A stretch of DNA of 64,000 nt from Fremontodendron californicum. Its lineage: Eukaryota; Streptophyta; Magnoliopsida; Malvales; Malvaceae. This document shows, one piece after another, positions 12,008 through 25,250 of the stretch; position 1 is the stretch's first letter; each line of letters opens with the position of its first letter. The stretch spans positions 444,001 to 508,000 of the forward strand of contig JAULJL010000025.1 in NCBI GenBank assembly GCA_030761205.1, given 5' to 3'. Both the position numbers and the translations under genes were made by a program. The notes under the pieces were generated by a model. The model was not told where the DNA came from. It did no database searches and was given only the letters and a program-made list of their open reading frames with translations.

Positions 12008-12014
12008 TATATAA
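12008..12014 (+). promoter_or_regulatory. Probable TATA box of the element A LTR promoter
   Basis: TATATAA in the context GAGGCTATATAACCATGC is the best TATA match in the LTR, about 1.66 kb from its start. It would place the RNA start near 12040. The corresponding segment of solo LTR D (near 27530-27570) lacks the motif. Confidence 0.5.
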
Positions 12015-13305
12015 CCATGCATTAAGGCTAGCCCTAAGGAGGGGGGAGGCAGATTTTGGTTTCTTCTTTTCCATTTTGGCTGATTTCTCTTAGTTTTTCT
12101 TAGTTTTTATCTTCTTGGTTGAGAGCAAAAAAAGAAAAGTTTAGAAATAAAGGAAAGTTTGAAGAGAAAAGCTTGAAATATTAGCTTCTTGAGGTTGCTC
12201 TTGAGCACCAACTCTTGCACTTTCATTTTCTATTCTTGTTTTTTGCTATTTTAATCTCTACTTGGTGAGTTTTCATTTTAAAATAATGTTTCTTGTTCTT
12301 CCTTCATTTCCTTTCTTAAGTATATTTTTTTTTACATTTTGTTTTTACAATAAACTCACCATGGCCAAATGGCCTACATTATTTATTTTAAGTTGTTGTT
12401 TCAATTCATTTTACCATATTGTTTATGCTATTTTCTTTGTTTTTGATGTTTTAAGTGTTATGTTATTTCATGTTCTTAAGTTATATTTAATTTGGTTGCT
12501 TTGTTTGTTGCCATTTATGTCTTAGATATCATGTTTTTGCATTTTTAATTTTCTGTTTTCATGTTGTTTAAATTTGAGCATGTTTTAGAGTTAGCATATT
12601 AAGTGTTTGTGAAAATGCTTGTGTGATTCTTTGCATGATTCTTGTTTTATATCTTAGTGAGCATGTTTTAGATTTGGTATATTAGGTGTTTGTGAAAATG
12701 CTTGTGTGATTTTTGTGTTATGACTTAGTTTTTCATGCTAGCATACCAAGTGTTTGTGAAAATGCCATGCTTGTTGGAGCTTGGGGCCATTTGGCTACTC
12801 CATGTGTTTTGCATTGTGTGTTGTATTTTTTGTCATGCTAGTTGTTAGGTTTTTGCATTTGCATGATATTTGGTTGGATTTTTGAATTAAGCATGCCTTG
12901 TGTTTGTGAAAATGCCATGCATGTCTTAGGTCTAGGTTACATTAAATGCCATGCAAGTTCATGTTAGGTCTAGGCCATATTATTTATGTCATGCATTTTC
13001 CTTACATTTAGGTTTAGATCCATGCATTTCATGCATTATGTTTGCTGCATTGTTTCATGCATTTCATGTTCATGCCACTTGAATAATGACTTGAGCCAAT
13101 TAATGGTTCAAAGTCATGCTCTCTTGAGCACACTTGTGGAAAATTAAGTTTGTCAAATTGATTATTCTACCTTTGTGATTTTTTTTACTTAGCCAATTTT
13201 TATCTAACTTTCAAAAAGTCCTAGCTACTGCTTTCAAGTCATTTTATGAGTTTCAAATATTTTTATTTTTAAATGATTTTATCAAAGACAAAAAAAATGT
13301 GTTGG

Positions 13306-13945
13306 CAAAGCAGTTTTTTTTCCACCCAAAACTCGTACATCTCCGATTTTTCTGGGAATTCATCTTTGATCAGAAAATTAAGCCAATTTTTTCTCATGTA
13401 GTTTTATATGTCCTGAGTCTCCAGTAGTTTTTTTAGAATTTTTGGAATTTTTAAAAATAGGGTAAAAAATCGTGGATTAAAACTGGACAGTGGAGTCAGG
13501 ATTGAATTTAAAGAAAAACAAAGCAGTTTTTTCTCCTCCAAAAACTCATACATCTCTGATTTTTCTGGGAATTCATCTTTGATCAAAAAATTAAGCCGAT
13601 TTTTTCTCGTGTAGTTTTAAATGTCGTGAGTCTCCAGTATTTTTTTCAGAATATTTGGAATTTTTTAAAATAGGGTAAAAAATCGTGGATTAAAACTGGA
13701 CAGTGGAGTCAGAATTGAATTTAAAGAAAAACAAAGCAGTTTTTTCTCCTCCAAAAACTCGTACATCTCTGATTTTTCTGGGAATTCATCTTTGATTCGA
13801 AAATTAAGCCGATTTTTTTTCGTGTAGTTTTACATGTTCTGAGTTTCCAGTATTTTTTTTAGAATTTTTGGAATTTTTAAAAATAGGATAAAAATTCGTG
13901 GATTAAAACTGGACAGTGGAGTCAGAATTGAATTTAAAAAAAAAA
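13306..13945 (+). repeat. Three tandem 213-bp units in the element A LTR
   Basis: CAAAGCAGTTTTTT recurs at 13306, 13519 and 13732. Each unit runs through CATCTTTGAT, the GTAGTTTTA segment and AAACTGGACAGTGGAGTCAG. Solo LTR D carries only one such unit (about 25820-26040, reverse strand), so the triplication is a later change in this lineage. Confidence 0.85.
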
Positions 13946-15175
13946 CAATTTTCTGTTTTGGTTAATTTACTTAGAGTGGGCTGATTAGAAGGGTTAGCTA
14001 CTGACTTAGGGTAATTTCTAAGCCTTTTCAAACTCTAAAAATGGTTTTTCAAGTCCCGGGTTAAGGGTAGTCAAGTCCGGATTTTTTAAACTTAGGAAAT
14101 TAGAGCCATTTTAAAGAAATTAGCCCAGTTTTTATTTTTAATTCAAGCTTTTCAAAATTGTTTTCAAACAATCACAAAGTATTTTGGTTTTAGAATATTT
14201 AATTTGACATATTTTCCTAAGGTAGCCGGATATCTTTTTAGATATACGGATTTCCTTAATTAAAGGAAAAAAATACATTTCATGCATTGCATTTTTATAT
14301 TCATGCATTTTATATAATATGTGATTCTTGCTATAATAATTTCTATGATATTGTTGTTATTTTGATTTATATTTTTTGATGTTACATGGTTTATTATATG
14401 GTTTCGAATATTTCATGATATCCTATGCTTTTATTTAGTTATCTTTATTTAGCATATACGTATTCATTTATTTTAAATATTTTCAAAAGATAATGGTTTT
14501 CAATAAAAATAAAGATATTCCCGAGTTAAAATAATTCATGAGTTCTCTACCGGGTTTGCTGGAGGGAATATCATCAATTATCATTAATAAAGGAATATCT
14601 TTCTTTCAAAAAAGAGAATGATTCGGAAAGTTTTCCAAAACTAATAAAAATTTCTATATTTTGCCACGTTTGTTGGGGAATATAGGAAAATTTTGAATTT
14701 ATAAATTCTGGATCATTTTCAATAAAAAAAATGAAATTATTTTTCTTTAAATTGGGAATTAACTTGAAATACTAAATTTAAAACCAACTTTTTACCGAGA
14801 CTTGAGATAACACACGATTAATAAGGTACCGATTTATACGGGCATTGTGGGGGTGCTAATCCTTCCCCACACGTAACCGACTCCCGAACCCGCTTCTTTG
14901 ATTTCTCTGGTTTAAAACGCAGACTTGAAATTGGTTTTTAAAATGTTTTAATTAATTTTTAAAATATTTTATAAAACCGGTTTTAATAGGTGGCCGATCA
15001 CACCTAGCTAAAAAAGATTGGTGGCGACTCCATGTCTTTTTTAAGGTCATTTTCAAAACCTTCATTTTTCTAGAGGAATTAAGTCGACTTTTCCTCGATT
15101 TTTTTTAATGTCACGCCTAACGAATAATAAAGTCTTGCGATGAGACTCGTCGTTATTTTTTTTTAGGTTGCGACA

Positions 15176-15839
15176 ATAATTATTTTACGTAATAAAGGTA
15201 TATACGATATTTAATCATATGAATTGATTTGTTATTAAAGTATTTTATTTCAAAAAATATTATATCGAGTAAGTTGGTTGATTTATGAAATATGATTTTA
15301 CATAGAATTTGACGTACATGGTTTTGGCTCCACCTGACTTAATGTATGAGATTATTTCCTTGACTGGAATACGGGAGCTGCGTGCTACGCCTTTGTGGCG
15401 GGAGCCACCTCCAGAGTCCCTATTCCGTGATATTAGCCTGGAATACGGGAGCTGTGTGCTACGCCTTTGTGGCGGGAGCCACCTCCAGAGTCCCCATTCC
15501 GTGATATTAGACTGGGGTATGGGAGCTGCGTGCTACGCCTTTGTGGTGGGAGCCACCTCCAGAGTCCCTATCCCGTTATATTTGCCTTTTGGGGGCACAT
15601 CATAGCGACACATATGCCTTTGAGGCGTCCTATGGTGGTATTGGCCTTTGGGGCCGGCTACTAGTATGCCTACAAGGATATTGCCTGGTTATTTCATGGA
15701 TGTATTCTTATGCATGATAGTAAGTTGGAGCCCAATTATACGTAACTTGATTTTCTTCACAGATTTAATACATTGATTTAGTATTATAATACTGATATAT
15801 ATTTGAAAACTTCGCTACATCTTCGAATTATTCATTATG
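15176..15839 (+). repeat. Element B 5' LTR, middle part
   Basis: Matches 19619-20287 of the 3' LTR closely, including the three 74-bp units starting at 15366, 15440 and 15514 (GGGAGCTGCGTGCTACGCC, then GCGGGAGCCACCTCCAGAG). It stops inside the LTR at the deletion join near 15839. Confidence 0.85.
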
Positions 15840-18315
15840 CTTTTAGAACTCGATATGGTCATTATGAATTCTTAGTTATGCCTTTTGGGCTAACTAATGC
15901 ACCTGCAGTCTTTATGGATTTGATGAATAGGGTGTTTCGGCCCTACTTAGATAAGTTTGTTATTGTTTTCATCGATGACATCCTAGTTTATTCCAGGAAT
16001 AAGGATGATCATGTAAGCCATTTGAGAACGGTGTTGCAGACTATGCGTGAAAAGCAACTTTATGTTAAATTTTCCAAGTGTGAATTCTGGCTAGACAAAG
16101 TAGCATTCCTTGGTCATGTAGTATCTAAGGAAGGGATTTTTGTGGATCCACAAAAGATAGAAGCTGTAGTTGCTTGGGAAAGACCCACTAATGTTACAGA
16201 AATTAGGAGCTTTCTCGGATTGGCAGGGTACTATCGAAGATTCGTGGAAGGATTTTCCATGATTGCCTCTCCTTTGTCAAAATTAACAAGGAAGCATGCT
16301 AAGTTTGAGTGGACTGACGAATGTGAGCAAGCTTTCCAAGAGCTCAAGCGTAGATTGACAACAGCACCAGTTCTTACACTACCATCAGGGACGGGAAGCT
16401 TTGTGGTATACAGTGATGCCTCGAGGAGAGGTTTGGGTTGCGTTTTGATGCAACATGGGAAGGTGATAGCTTATGCTTCTCGACAACTGAAACAGCATGA
16501 GCAAAACTATCCCACTCAGGATTTAGAGTTGGCGGCAGTGGTGTTTGCACTGAAAATTTGGAGACATTATTTATTTGGTGAAAAATGTACAATCTACACT
16601 GATCATAAGAGTCTGAAATATCTGATGGATCAGAAAGAATTAAATTTGAGGCAAAGGAGATGGTTGGAATCGATAAAAGATTATGACTGTGTAATTGACT
16701 ACCACCCAGGAAAGGCCAATGTAGTGGCCGATGCTCTTAATAGAAAGTCTTCTAGTTCTCTTGCTCATATCCGAGCAATTCAGAAACCCTTACAAAATGA
16801 GTTGAAGTCTTTACCTTTAGAATTGATGATTGATGAGAATAATCTCCTGATAGCCCACTTGAAGGTTAAACCGATTCATATTGATTGGATACGTGAAGCA
16901 CAAAATAATGACCCTATGCTGGTAAAGTTAAAGCAAGAAGTAAGGGATGGTGTGAGGACTGACTTTCAAATAAAGGATGAAGATGTACTGATAATGAAAA
17001 ATAGGCTTTGTGTGCCTCAAGATGAAGAACTCCGGAAGGTGATTTTGGAGGAAGCTCATAATGCACCATACGCGTTACATCTCGGTAGTGTGAAGATGTA
17101 TCGAACCTTAAGAGAACATTATTGGTGGCAAGGTATGAAACGAGACATAGCTGAGTTTGTTTCTAGATGCTTGGTATGCCAACAAATTAAAGCCGAGCAT
17201 CAAAAACCTTCAGGGAAATTGAACCGCCTACCTATTCCTCAATGGAAGTGGGAAGATATTGCTATGGATTTCGTTTCAGGATTACCAAGAACACAGTCTG
17301 GTTATGACAGCATTTGGGTGATTGTTGATCGTTTGACAAAATCAGCTCACTTTTTGCCAGTCAAGAAGACTTTTTCCATGGAAAGATTGGCTAAACTTTA
17401 TGTGAACGAAATTGTTAGGTTACATGGTGCCCCAGTATTGATTATATCTGATCGAGACCCCCGATTCACATCTCGATTTTGGCCAAGTTTGCAGAATGCT
17501 ATGGGCACTAAACTCAAGTTCAGTACTGCTTTTCATCCTCAGACAGATGGACAATCTGAAGGACAATTCAAATTTTGGAAGATATGCTCAGATCTTGTAT
17601 TATGGAATTCAAAGGAAACTGGGATGAACACTTGCCCCTAGCAGAGTTTGCGTATAACAATAGTTATCAGTCCAGCATCGACATGGCTCCGTTTGAAGCT
17701 TTGTATGGAAGGAAGTGCAGAACTCCAGTGTGTTGGGGTGATACAGATGAAAGGAAATTACTAGGTCCAGAAATTGTTATGATGACTGCAGACAAAGTTA
17801 AGGTAATTCGGGAAAAGATAAAAATAGCTCAAGATCGACAAAAGAGCTATGCAGATAATCGGAGAAAAAATTTAGAGTTTGAAGTTGGTGATATGGTATT
17901 TTTAAAAGTGACTCCTTGGAAAGGAGTAATCCGGTTTGGAAGACGAGGAAAGTTGGGCCCTCGATATATAGGGCCGTATGAGATCATTGAACGGATTGGC
18001 CCAGTTGCTTATAGATTGGCCTTACCAGAAGAATTGTCACGAATTCATAATGTGTTTCATGTTTCCATGCTCTGAAAGTACATTTTCGATTCTTCACATA
18101 TATTGAAGGCTTTGCCTATGGAAATTGAGGAAAACTTAACTTATGAAGAGTAGCCGGTTGAGATTTTGGATAGAAAGGACCAAGTTCTAAGGACTAAGAC
18201 TATTCCATTAGTGAAAGTTCTTTGGAGGAATCATTCATATGAAGAAGATATATGGGAAAGGGAGGAAGATATGCGGACTCAATATCCTCACTTGTTCAAT
18301 CAAGTTGGTAAGTAA
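15840..18315 (+). pseudogene. pol: Truncated and frameshifted Tekay-like pol (RT part, RNase H, integrase, chromodomain-like tail)
   Basis: The open part (to 17641) starts inside RT just before RYGHYEFLVMPFGLTNAP and contains the catalytic FIDDIL motif. RNase H follows (VVYSDASRRGLG, TDHKSLKYL), then the integrase zinc-binding HH-CC region (H...H...CLVC) and the catalytic core (DFVSGLP, SDRDPRF, TDGQSE). One base is missing near 17560, which shifts the frame; the integrase C-terminus continues in another frame to a TGA at 18073. The same frame then runs on with a second in-frame stop (TAG 18151) through a tail resembling a chromodomain (VLWRNHSYEEDIWERE) to TAA at 18313. RT N-terminus, protease and gag are absent. 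The start is a deletion join, so the ATG at 15803, which lies in LTR sequence, is not a real start. Near-identical RT/RNase H sequence occurs in element C. Confidence 0.9.
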
Positions 18316-18334
18316 ATTTCGAGGACGAAATTTT

Positions 18335-18350
18335 TCTAAGGGGGGTAAGT
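18335..18350 (+). other. Polypurine tract of element B
   Basis: TTCTAAGGGGGGTAAGT just before the LTR start at 18351, preceded by the AAATTTCGAGGACGAAATTT stretch often seen at this place in Tekay/Del elements. Confidence 0.85.
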
Positions 18351-20798
18351 TGTAACAACCGAGGTTACGTATAATCATGTAAAGTTAAATTCCGAAAATT
18401 TTAAGGACAAACTTGGAAAGTGGTAAGAAGTTATAAGTGAAGGAAATAAAAGAAGAAAGGATCAAATTGAACATATTAAAAAAGTTTAGGGGCTTAATGG
18501 TTATTTATAAAAAGTTGAGGGACCAATATGCAATTATACCAAAAACAAAACAAAATATCTCTTATATTCAAGTGATCTCCCGAAAACACTAGAAATTTTC
18601 CTTCTCTTCTTCAAGTGGCAGCCGGCCTCCCATCATCCCTCTCTCTCAAAATTCTCTTCAAACAACTCAACCAAAAATCTCTACAATAATTACATCCAAG
18701 GTTAGTTTCTTGATAAATTCTTCTATTTCTTTAGATATTCTACTTGAGCATGCTAAGATTTTAGCTCCATAAACATGTTAAGGTCTGAAATCCATCTATT
18801 AAGTATGAATTTTACACATTTTTGGTAAGAATTAAAAGGATTTGAAAGCATGAACAAGAAAATGGGAAGAAAAAGCAAAACAGGGGAATTTGAGCATGCT
18901 TGTTGTTCGGATTTTCTGGGTTCGTCACAGCTGGGTTTGTATTTTTTTGATATTTTCCTAGAAACTAGACTTCAATATGAGAATTTTGGTTTTTGAATCA
19001 CCCAAAACCGATAAGCGGTTAAAAAGATAAAATTCGGTGAAGTTGGCTGTTCAGTGTGACCCCTGTTTCAGCATAGTTTCGGGATTTATCAAATTTGACC
19101 AAGATTTTGTTCTAATTGTCTAAGTTAGTTATTTTCTTCATAAATTAGACTTATTGGTACCAAACTCAAGTTATGATTTTATAATCTAGCTTGATAGTAT
19201 GGAATTTATTGCTTAAGATAAATATAGTACTATTGATGGTTATGGATTATGAAAATCTCTAAGGCATGGAGTACTAGAAAGGAATTTGATAAGGACATGA
19301 ATATGGAGTTGAATTATGGAGAAAATGGTTATGGAAATGATATTAAAAATTAAGGATATGTTGTTTTGAGTATGAGAAATTAGTATTGACCTTGAGGGAA
19401 GATTATGAGATTTAAGTTGAATTCATAAGTGTGTAATGCTTTGAGTATGTATAGATACTAATTATCGTTAATTTCTAGGCCACGTAGATCCGACGTCACC
19501 TGTGGATCCCGAAGTTTCAGGTCGAGGTGTACAGTGAGATCATCTCAAGGATTGTGAATAGACGACAACTATAGTTATTTGAAATTTCTTTAATTATAAT
19601 TATATATTTTTTTTAGCATAATAATTATTTTACGTAATAAAGGTATATACGATATTTAATCATATGAATTGATTTGTTATTAAAGTATTTTTATTTCAAA
19701 AAATATTATATCGAGTAAGTTGGTTGATTTATGAAATATGATTTTACATAGAATTTGACGTACATGGTTTTGGCTCCACCTGACTTAATGTATGAGATTA
19801 TTTCCTTGACCGGAATACGGGAGCTGCGTGCTACGCCTTTGTGGCGGGAGCCACCTCCAGAGTCCCTATTCCGTGATATTAGACCGGAATACGGGAGCTG
19901 CGTGCTACGCCTTTGTGGCGGGAGCCACCTCCAGAGTCCCCATTCCGTGATATTAGACTGGGGTATGGGAGCTGCGTGCTACGCCTTTGTGGTGGGAGCC
20001 ACCTCCAGAGTCCCTATCCCGTTATATTTGCCTTTTGGGGGCACATCATAGCGACACATATACCTTTGGGGCGTCCTATGGTGGTATTGGCCTTTGGGGC
20101 CGGCTACTAGTATGCCTACATGGATATTGCCTAGTTATTTCATGGATGTATTCTTATGCATGACAGTAAGTTGGAGCCCAATTATACGTAACTTGATTTA
20201 CTTCACAGATTTAATACATTGATTTAATATTATAATATTGTTATACATTTGAAAAGCTTGCTACGTCTTTGAATTACTCATTATGATTTTATTATTATTT
20301 ATTTTGAAAATGTCAATTATGCTTTACAGATTACCATTATGGTTTTCACACGCTTTAAAAGTTGTCTACTCACTGAGATATTCATATATCTCACCTTTTC
20401 ATATTCTCATTTTCAGGTGACAGTTAGGTGTTGGGATTGCAACCTTCCTCTATTCTCTGCTTCAAATTGTATTTTGACGTGGTGGACATCATATTAAAAA
20501 TTTATTGAAGTCTTGATCTTTTGATGTTTTTATCTAGTAAACCTTGCTGAGATAGGTTTACTTTTGGATATATTGTATATATATTTGAAGATATGAGACA
20601 ATAGATCAATATGTTTTGATTTGAGCATAAATTGATCATGAATTTTTTTTTGAATATGCATGGATATATGTGGTAATAGTATTGAGAAATATTGCTGGTA
20701 GAGGATATGAATTGAGTGTTATTTGCAGGAGGGTTATAGTTGAGATAGAAAGGAAACTCTGCCGGATTTTAGGTAGATTATCCGGACAGGGTGTTACA
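18351..20798 (+). repeat. Element B 3' LTR (2448 bp, complete)
   Basis: Starts TGTAACAACCGAGG and ends GGACAGGGTGTTACA. It carries three 74-bp units (19812-20035) and is close in sequence to the two LTRs of element C. ORFs across the 74-bp units are repeat by-products and occur in every copy. Confidence 0.92.
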
Positions 20799-21080
20799 GA
20801 TATATTACTATTACATAGATATATTACAATTACATAGATATATATCTAATGTGTAATTATAATATATTACAATTACATAGATATATTAAAACTACATAGA
20901 TATATTATAATTACATAGTTAAATATATTACATAGATATATTATAATTACAAAAATATATTACATAAATATATTTATAATACTAAATTTATAATTATCTA
21001 TGTAATATATAATTGTAATATGTTTATATTACATAGATATATTACAATTACATAGTTGGTTTTAAATATATATCTAATAT
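20799..21080 (-). repeat. AT-rich 19-bp satellite block
   Basis: Degenerate copies of the unit TAATTGTAATATATCTATG, mostly in reverse orientation (CATAGATATATTACAATTA). Element B lies directly against it. Confidence 0.85.
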
Positions 21081-21590
21081 ATTCATTTCATTTCCCGATT
21101 CGACTTTCTCATCTCTTTCACCATTTTTATTTTTTTTCTGTATTATTCTTTGATTGTTAGATATCTGTTCAATGCTAGAGGAGGCACGCAACCACTTAAA
21201 CAACCGACCCATCTTCTCAAACTGGTCAGTTTCTCTATTTTTTTTTCATTTTGTTTTCTCGTCGAATTTGCTTTTATATCTCCTTTTCCTATAGTTGGAT
21301 TGTATTTGTATTTGGGCATGGATTAATTATTTAGTCCTGTTAATTAGATTTGTGGCAAATTGTCTGATTATTTATTCATAATCAATATAGAAAATTTGAT
21401 GATAAATTAAATGGGCAAAACCATTAGAATTGTTGCAGCATCAATCTGGGCAAGATGGGAATGAGAACGATTTATTAATCCACACGAAAGCTACAGCAAT
21501 GTCCGATGATTCTCTTTCCCTACGCGAAAGAAGCCCCTATTGGATGATAAATTAAGCTTGTGAAGATTCGAACAAGGGCTCTTGAAATGT
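21081..21590 (+). other. Unique island within the satellite, possibly a captured two-exon gene fragment
   Basis: About 510 bp of non-satellite sequence. Two short open stretches look exon-like. One runs from the ATG at about 21173 (MLEEARNHLNNRPIFSN) toward a possible donor GTCAG. The other follows TTGTTGCAG at 21437 and stays open for about 38 codons (starting HQSGQDGNEN) to TAA. Pyrimidine-rich tracts fit an intron between them. I do not recognise the product. It is too short and too isolated to be a working gene. The second stretch includes the 41 bp that reappear rearranged at 49012-49054. Confidence 0.4.
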
Positions 21591-24107
21591 GGTTATAATA
21601 TACATGTAATTGTAATATATTACAATAGATATTTTATTATAATGTTTTCTGTAATTGTAATATATCTATGTAATTATAATATATTTATGTAATTGTAATA
21701 TATCTATGTTATTGTAATATATTTATGCAATTGTAATATATCTATGTAATTATAATATGTCTATGTAATTGTAATATATCTATGTAATTGTAATATATTT
21801 GTGTATTGTAATATATCTATGTAATTGTAATATATCTATGTAATTGTAATATATCTATTTAATTATAATTGTAATATATCTATGTAATTGTAATATATCT
21901 ATTTAATTGTAATATATCTATGTAATTGTAATATATCTATGTAATTGTAATATATTTGTGTATTGTAATATATCTATGTAATTGTAATATATCTATGTAA
22001 TTGTAATATATCTATTCAATTGTAATATATCTATGTAATTGTAATATATCTATGTAATTGTAACATATCTATGTAATTGTAATATATTTGTGTATTGTAA
22101 TATATCTATGTAATTGTAATATATCTATGTAATTGTAATATATCTATTTAATTGTAATATATTTGTGTATTGTAATATATCTATGTAATTGTAATATATC
22201 TATGTAATATATATATATACAAATATTTATGTAATATATGTAATATATCTATGTAATAGTAATATATCTATGTAATTGTAATTATGTGATTGTAATATAT
22301 GTAATATATCTATGTAATTAGATATCTCTGTAATTGTAAATATATTTATGTAATTGTATTATATCTATGTAATTCTAATATATTTATGTAATTGTAATAT
22401 ATCTATGTAATTGTAATATATCTATTTAATTGTGATATATATCTATGTAATATATCTATGTAATTGTAATATATTTATGTAATTGTAATATATCTATGTA
22501 ATTGTAATATATCTATGTAAAACTAACATATCTATGTAATTTTAATATCTATGTAATTGTAATATATTTATGTAATGTATCTATATAATATATCTATGTA
22601 ATTGTAATATATCTATGTAATATATATATATATATATATATCTATGTAATTGTAAATATATTTATGTAATATATCTATGTAATTATAATATATCTAAGTA
22701 ATTGTAGAATTATATAGATATATTACAATTACATAGATATATTAAATATGTAATTGTTATATATCAATGTAATAGTAATATATCTATGTAACTGTAATAT
22801 ATCTATGTAATTGTAATATATTACATGTAATAGTAATATATCTATGTAATTGTAATTGTAATATATACATAAATATATCTATGTAATTATAATATATCTA
22901 TGTAATAGTATTGTATCTATGTAATTGTAATATACCTATGTAATTGTAATGTATTTATTTAATTGTAATATATCTATGTAATAGTAATGTATCTATGTAA
23001 TTGTAATTGTAATATATCAATGTAATTATAATACATCTATGTAATATATCTATGTTATTGTAATATATCTATGTAATTGTAATATATTTGTGTAATTGTA
23101 ATATATTTATGTAATTATAATATATCTATGTAATTGTAATACAACTATGCAATTATAATTACATTAATCATATGTAATATATCTATGTAATTCTAATATG
23201 TAATATATCTATGTAATTCTAATTGTAATATATACATTTCATTAATCATATGTAATATATCTATGCAATTGTAATATATCTATGTAATTGTAATATATTA
23301 CATGTAATAATAATATATCTATGTAAATGTAATTGTAATATATACATAAATATATTATATGTAATATATCTATGTAATTGTAATATATCCATGTAATTTT
23401 AATGTATCTCTGTAATATATCTCTGTAATAGTAATATATCTATGTAACTGTAGTATATCTATGTAATTGTAATATATTTATGTAATTATAGATATATTAC
23501 AATTACATAGATATATTACAATTGTAATATATTGGTGTAATTACAATATATCTATGTAATTGTAATATATCTATGTAATATATTATCTATGTAATTATAA
23601 TATATCTATGTAATTGTAATACATCTATGTAATTGTAATATATATATATATGTAATTGTAATATATTTATGTAATTGTAAATATATCTATGTAATTGTAA
23701 TATATCTTTGTAATTGTAATTATGTAATATATCTATGTAATTGTAATAGTATATCTATGTAATAAATACATTAGAATTACTGAAAACATTGGATAATGTA
23801 ATTACATAGATATATATATATATATATATTACAATTACATAGATACATTACAATTACATAGATATAGTAAAATTACATAGATATATTACAATTACATAGA
23901 TATATTACATATTTATATATTATTATATGTTATATATCTATATAATTGTAATATATCTATATAAATGTAATATATCTATGTAATTGTAATATATCTATGT
24001 AATATATATATCTATATAATTGTAATATATCTATATAATATATATCATATGTAATATATTACAATTACATAGATATATATATATATGTAATTGTAATATA
24101 TCTATGT
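21591..24107. repeat. AT-rich 19-bp satellite block (2.5 kb)
   Basis: Tandem, imperfect copies of TAATTGTAATATATCTATG. The array is regular and forward-oriented from about 21640 to 22200, then more irregular with TATATA runs, missing or added bases and short reversed stretches (for example near 22710, 23490 and 23830-23910). It contains no gene. Confidence 0.92.
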
Positions 24108-24834
24108 TGTCGCAACCTAAAAAATAACGAGTCTCATCGCAAGACTTTATTATTCGTTAAGCGTGACATTAAAAAAAACCGAGAAAAAGTCGACTTAATT
24201 CCTCTAGAAAAATGAAGGTTTTGAAAATGACCTTGAAAATGACATGGAGTCGCCACCAATCTTTTTAGCTAGGTGTGATCGGCCACCTATTAAAACCGGT
24301 TTTATAAAATATTTTAAAAATTAATTAAAACATTTTTAAAACCAATTTCAAGTCTGTGTTTTAAAACCAGAGAAATCAAAGAAGCGGGTTCGGGAGTCAG
24401 TTACGTACGGGGAAGGATTAGCAGCCCCACAACGCCCGTATAAATCGGTACCTTATTAATCGTGTGTTATCTCAAGTCTGGGTAAAAATCGGTTTTAAAT
24501 TTAGTATTTCAAGTTAATTCCCAATTTAAAGAAAAATAATTCAATTTTTAATTGAAAATGATCCGGAATTTATAAATTCAAAATTTTCCTACATTCCCCA
24601 ACAAACGTGGCAAAATATAGAAATTTTTATTAATTTTGGAAAATTTTCCGAATCATTCTCTTTTTAAAGAAGATATTCCGTTTTTAATAATAATTGATGA
24701 TATCCTCTCCAAAAAACCCGGCAGAGAACTCATGAATTATTTTAACTCGGGAATATCTTTATTTTTATTGAAAACCATTATCTTTTTTTGAAAACATTTA
24801 AAAGAAATGAATATGTATATGCATGGCATAAATA

Positions 24835-25250
24835 AAATGACATAGCAAAATCTAAATAATATAATGCAACCTAAATGACATGACATGATTTGAATGCCTT
24901 AGCATATTCTAAATGAAATGAAATATCCTAAGTTATATGATATATTCTAAATGAAATTAAATGACCTATGTAACATAATACATTCTATATGAAATGCAAT
25001 ATCCTAAGTCATATGATATGATCTAAATGAAATAAAATATTCTAGATGACACAATATATCCTAAATGAAATGAAATGACCTAGGTAATATAATATATTCT
25101 ACATGAAATGCAATATCCTAAGTCGTATGATATAATCTAAATGAAATAAAATATTCTAGATGACATAATATATCCTAAATGAAATGAAATGATTTAAATG
25201 ACATGACAAATATGAATGATATGACATATAATTTAAATGGCATGGAATAA
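24835..25250 (-). repeat. Diverged tandem block inside solo LTR D
   Basis: Units of roughly 120 bp built from ATGAAATGAAATATCCTAAG, ATATGATATGATCTAAATG and TAGATGACA recur about three times. They are absent from the element A LTR and largely explain why D (about 5.27 kb without C) is longer than 4.83 kb. Confidence 0.7.

Larger units (their letters stand above)
1..15175 (+). mobile_element. Element A: large gag-only LTR retrotransposon, probably Ogre/Tat-like Ty3-gypsy (5' end outside window)
   Basis: Positions 1-1177 align without any indel to 13999-15175, which makes them the two LTR ends of one element. A primer-binding-type sequence follows the first copy and a polypurine tract with a TG start precedes the second LTR. 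The LTR is 4825 bp, the internal region 9173 bp, so the full element would be about 18.8 kb (inferred). Only gag-like ORFs occur; no protease, RT, RNase H or integrase was found, so it would depend on proteins made elsewhere. Very long LTRs, great length and tandem repeats before the polypurine tract suit the Ogre/Tat group; that lineage call is inference. It is inserted into the LTR of element B: 15176 onward continues the sequence seen intact at 19619. Confidence 0.85.
10351..15175 (+). repeat. Element A 3' LTR (4825 bp)
   Basis: It begins TGTAGACACC after the polypurine tract and ends GGTTGCGACA at 15175. The next bases, ATAAT at 15176-15180, are the likely target duplication; the left copy is outside the window. 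Inside are a W-box-like cluster, four 160-bp units, a TATA box near 12008 and three 213-bp units. Short ORFs within it are not credible genes. A reverse-strand copy without the internal region exists at 24108-37550. Confidence 0.9.
15176..20798 (+). mobile_element. Element B: deleted Tekay/Del-like chromovirus (Ty3-gypsy)
   Basis: It consists of the 3' half of an LTR (15176-15839), a pol remnant and a complete 3' LTR (18351-20798). The 5' half of the first LTR was cut off by the insertion of element A and should lie before the window. Primer binding site, gag, protease and the first part of RT are gone: LTR sequence ending CATTATG passes directly into RT sequence at 15840, with about two bases of shared sequence (TG) at the join. 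The integrase, chromodomain-like tail and the polypurine signature before the LTR fit Tekay/Del. The sequence after the 3' LTR (GATATATTAC...) is satellite. Confidence 0.88.

Noticed and set aside
15309..15664. Repeated 98-aa and 65-aa ORFs, also at 19755, 29698 and 35388
   Set aside because: They translate the 74-bp triplicate inside every Tekay LTR copy, have no known domain, and occur only because the repeat period keeps frames open for a short distance.
21640..22200. Regular short repeats considered as a CRISPR array
   Set aside because: The whole 19-bp unit is repeated without distinct spacers, and the surroundings are plant retroelements.
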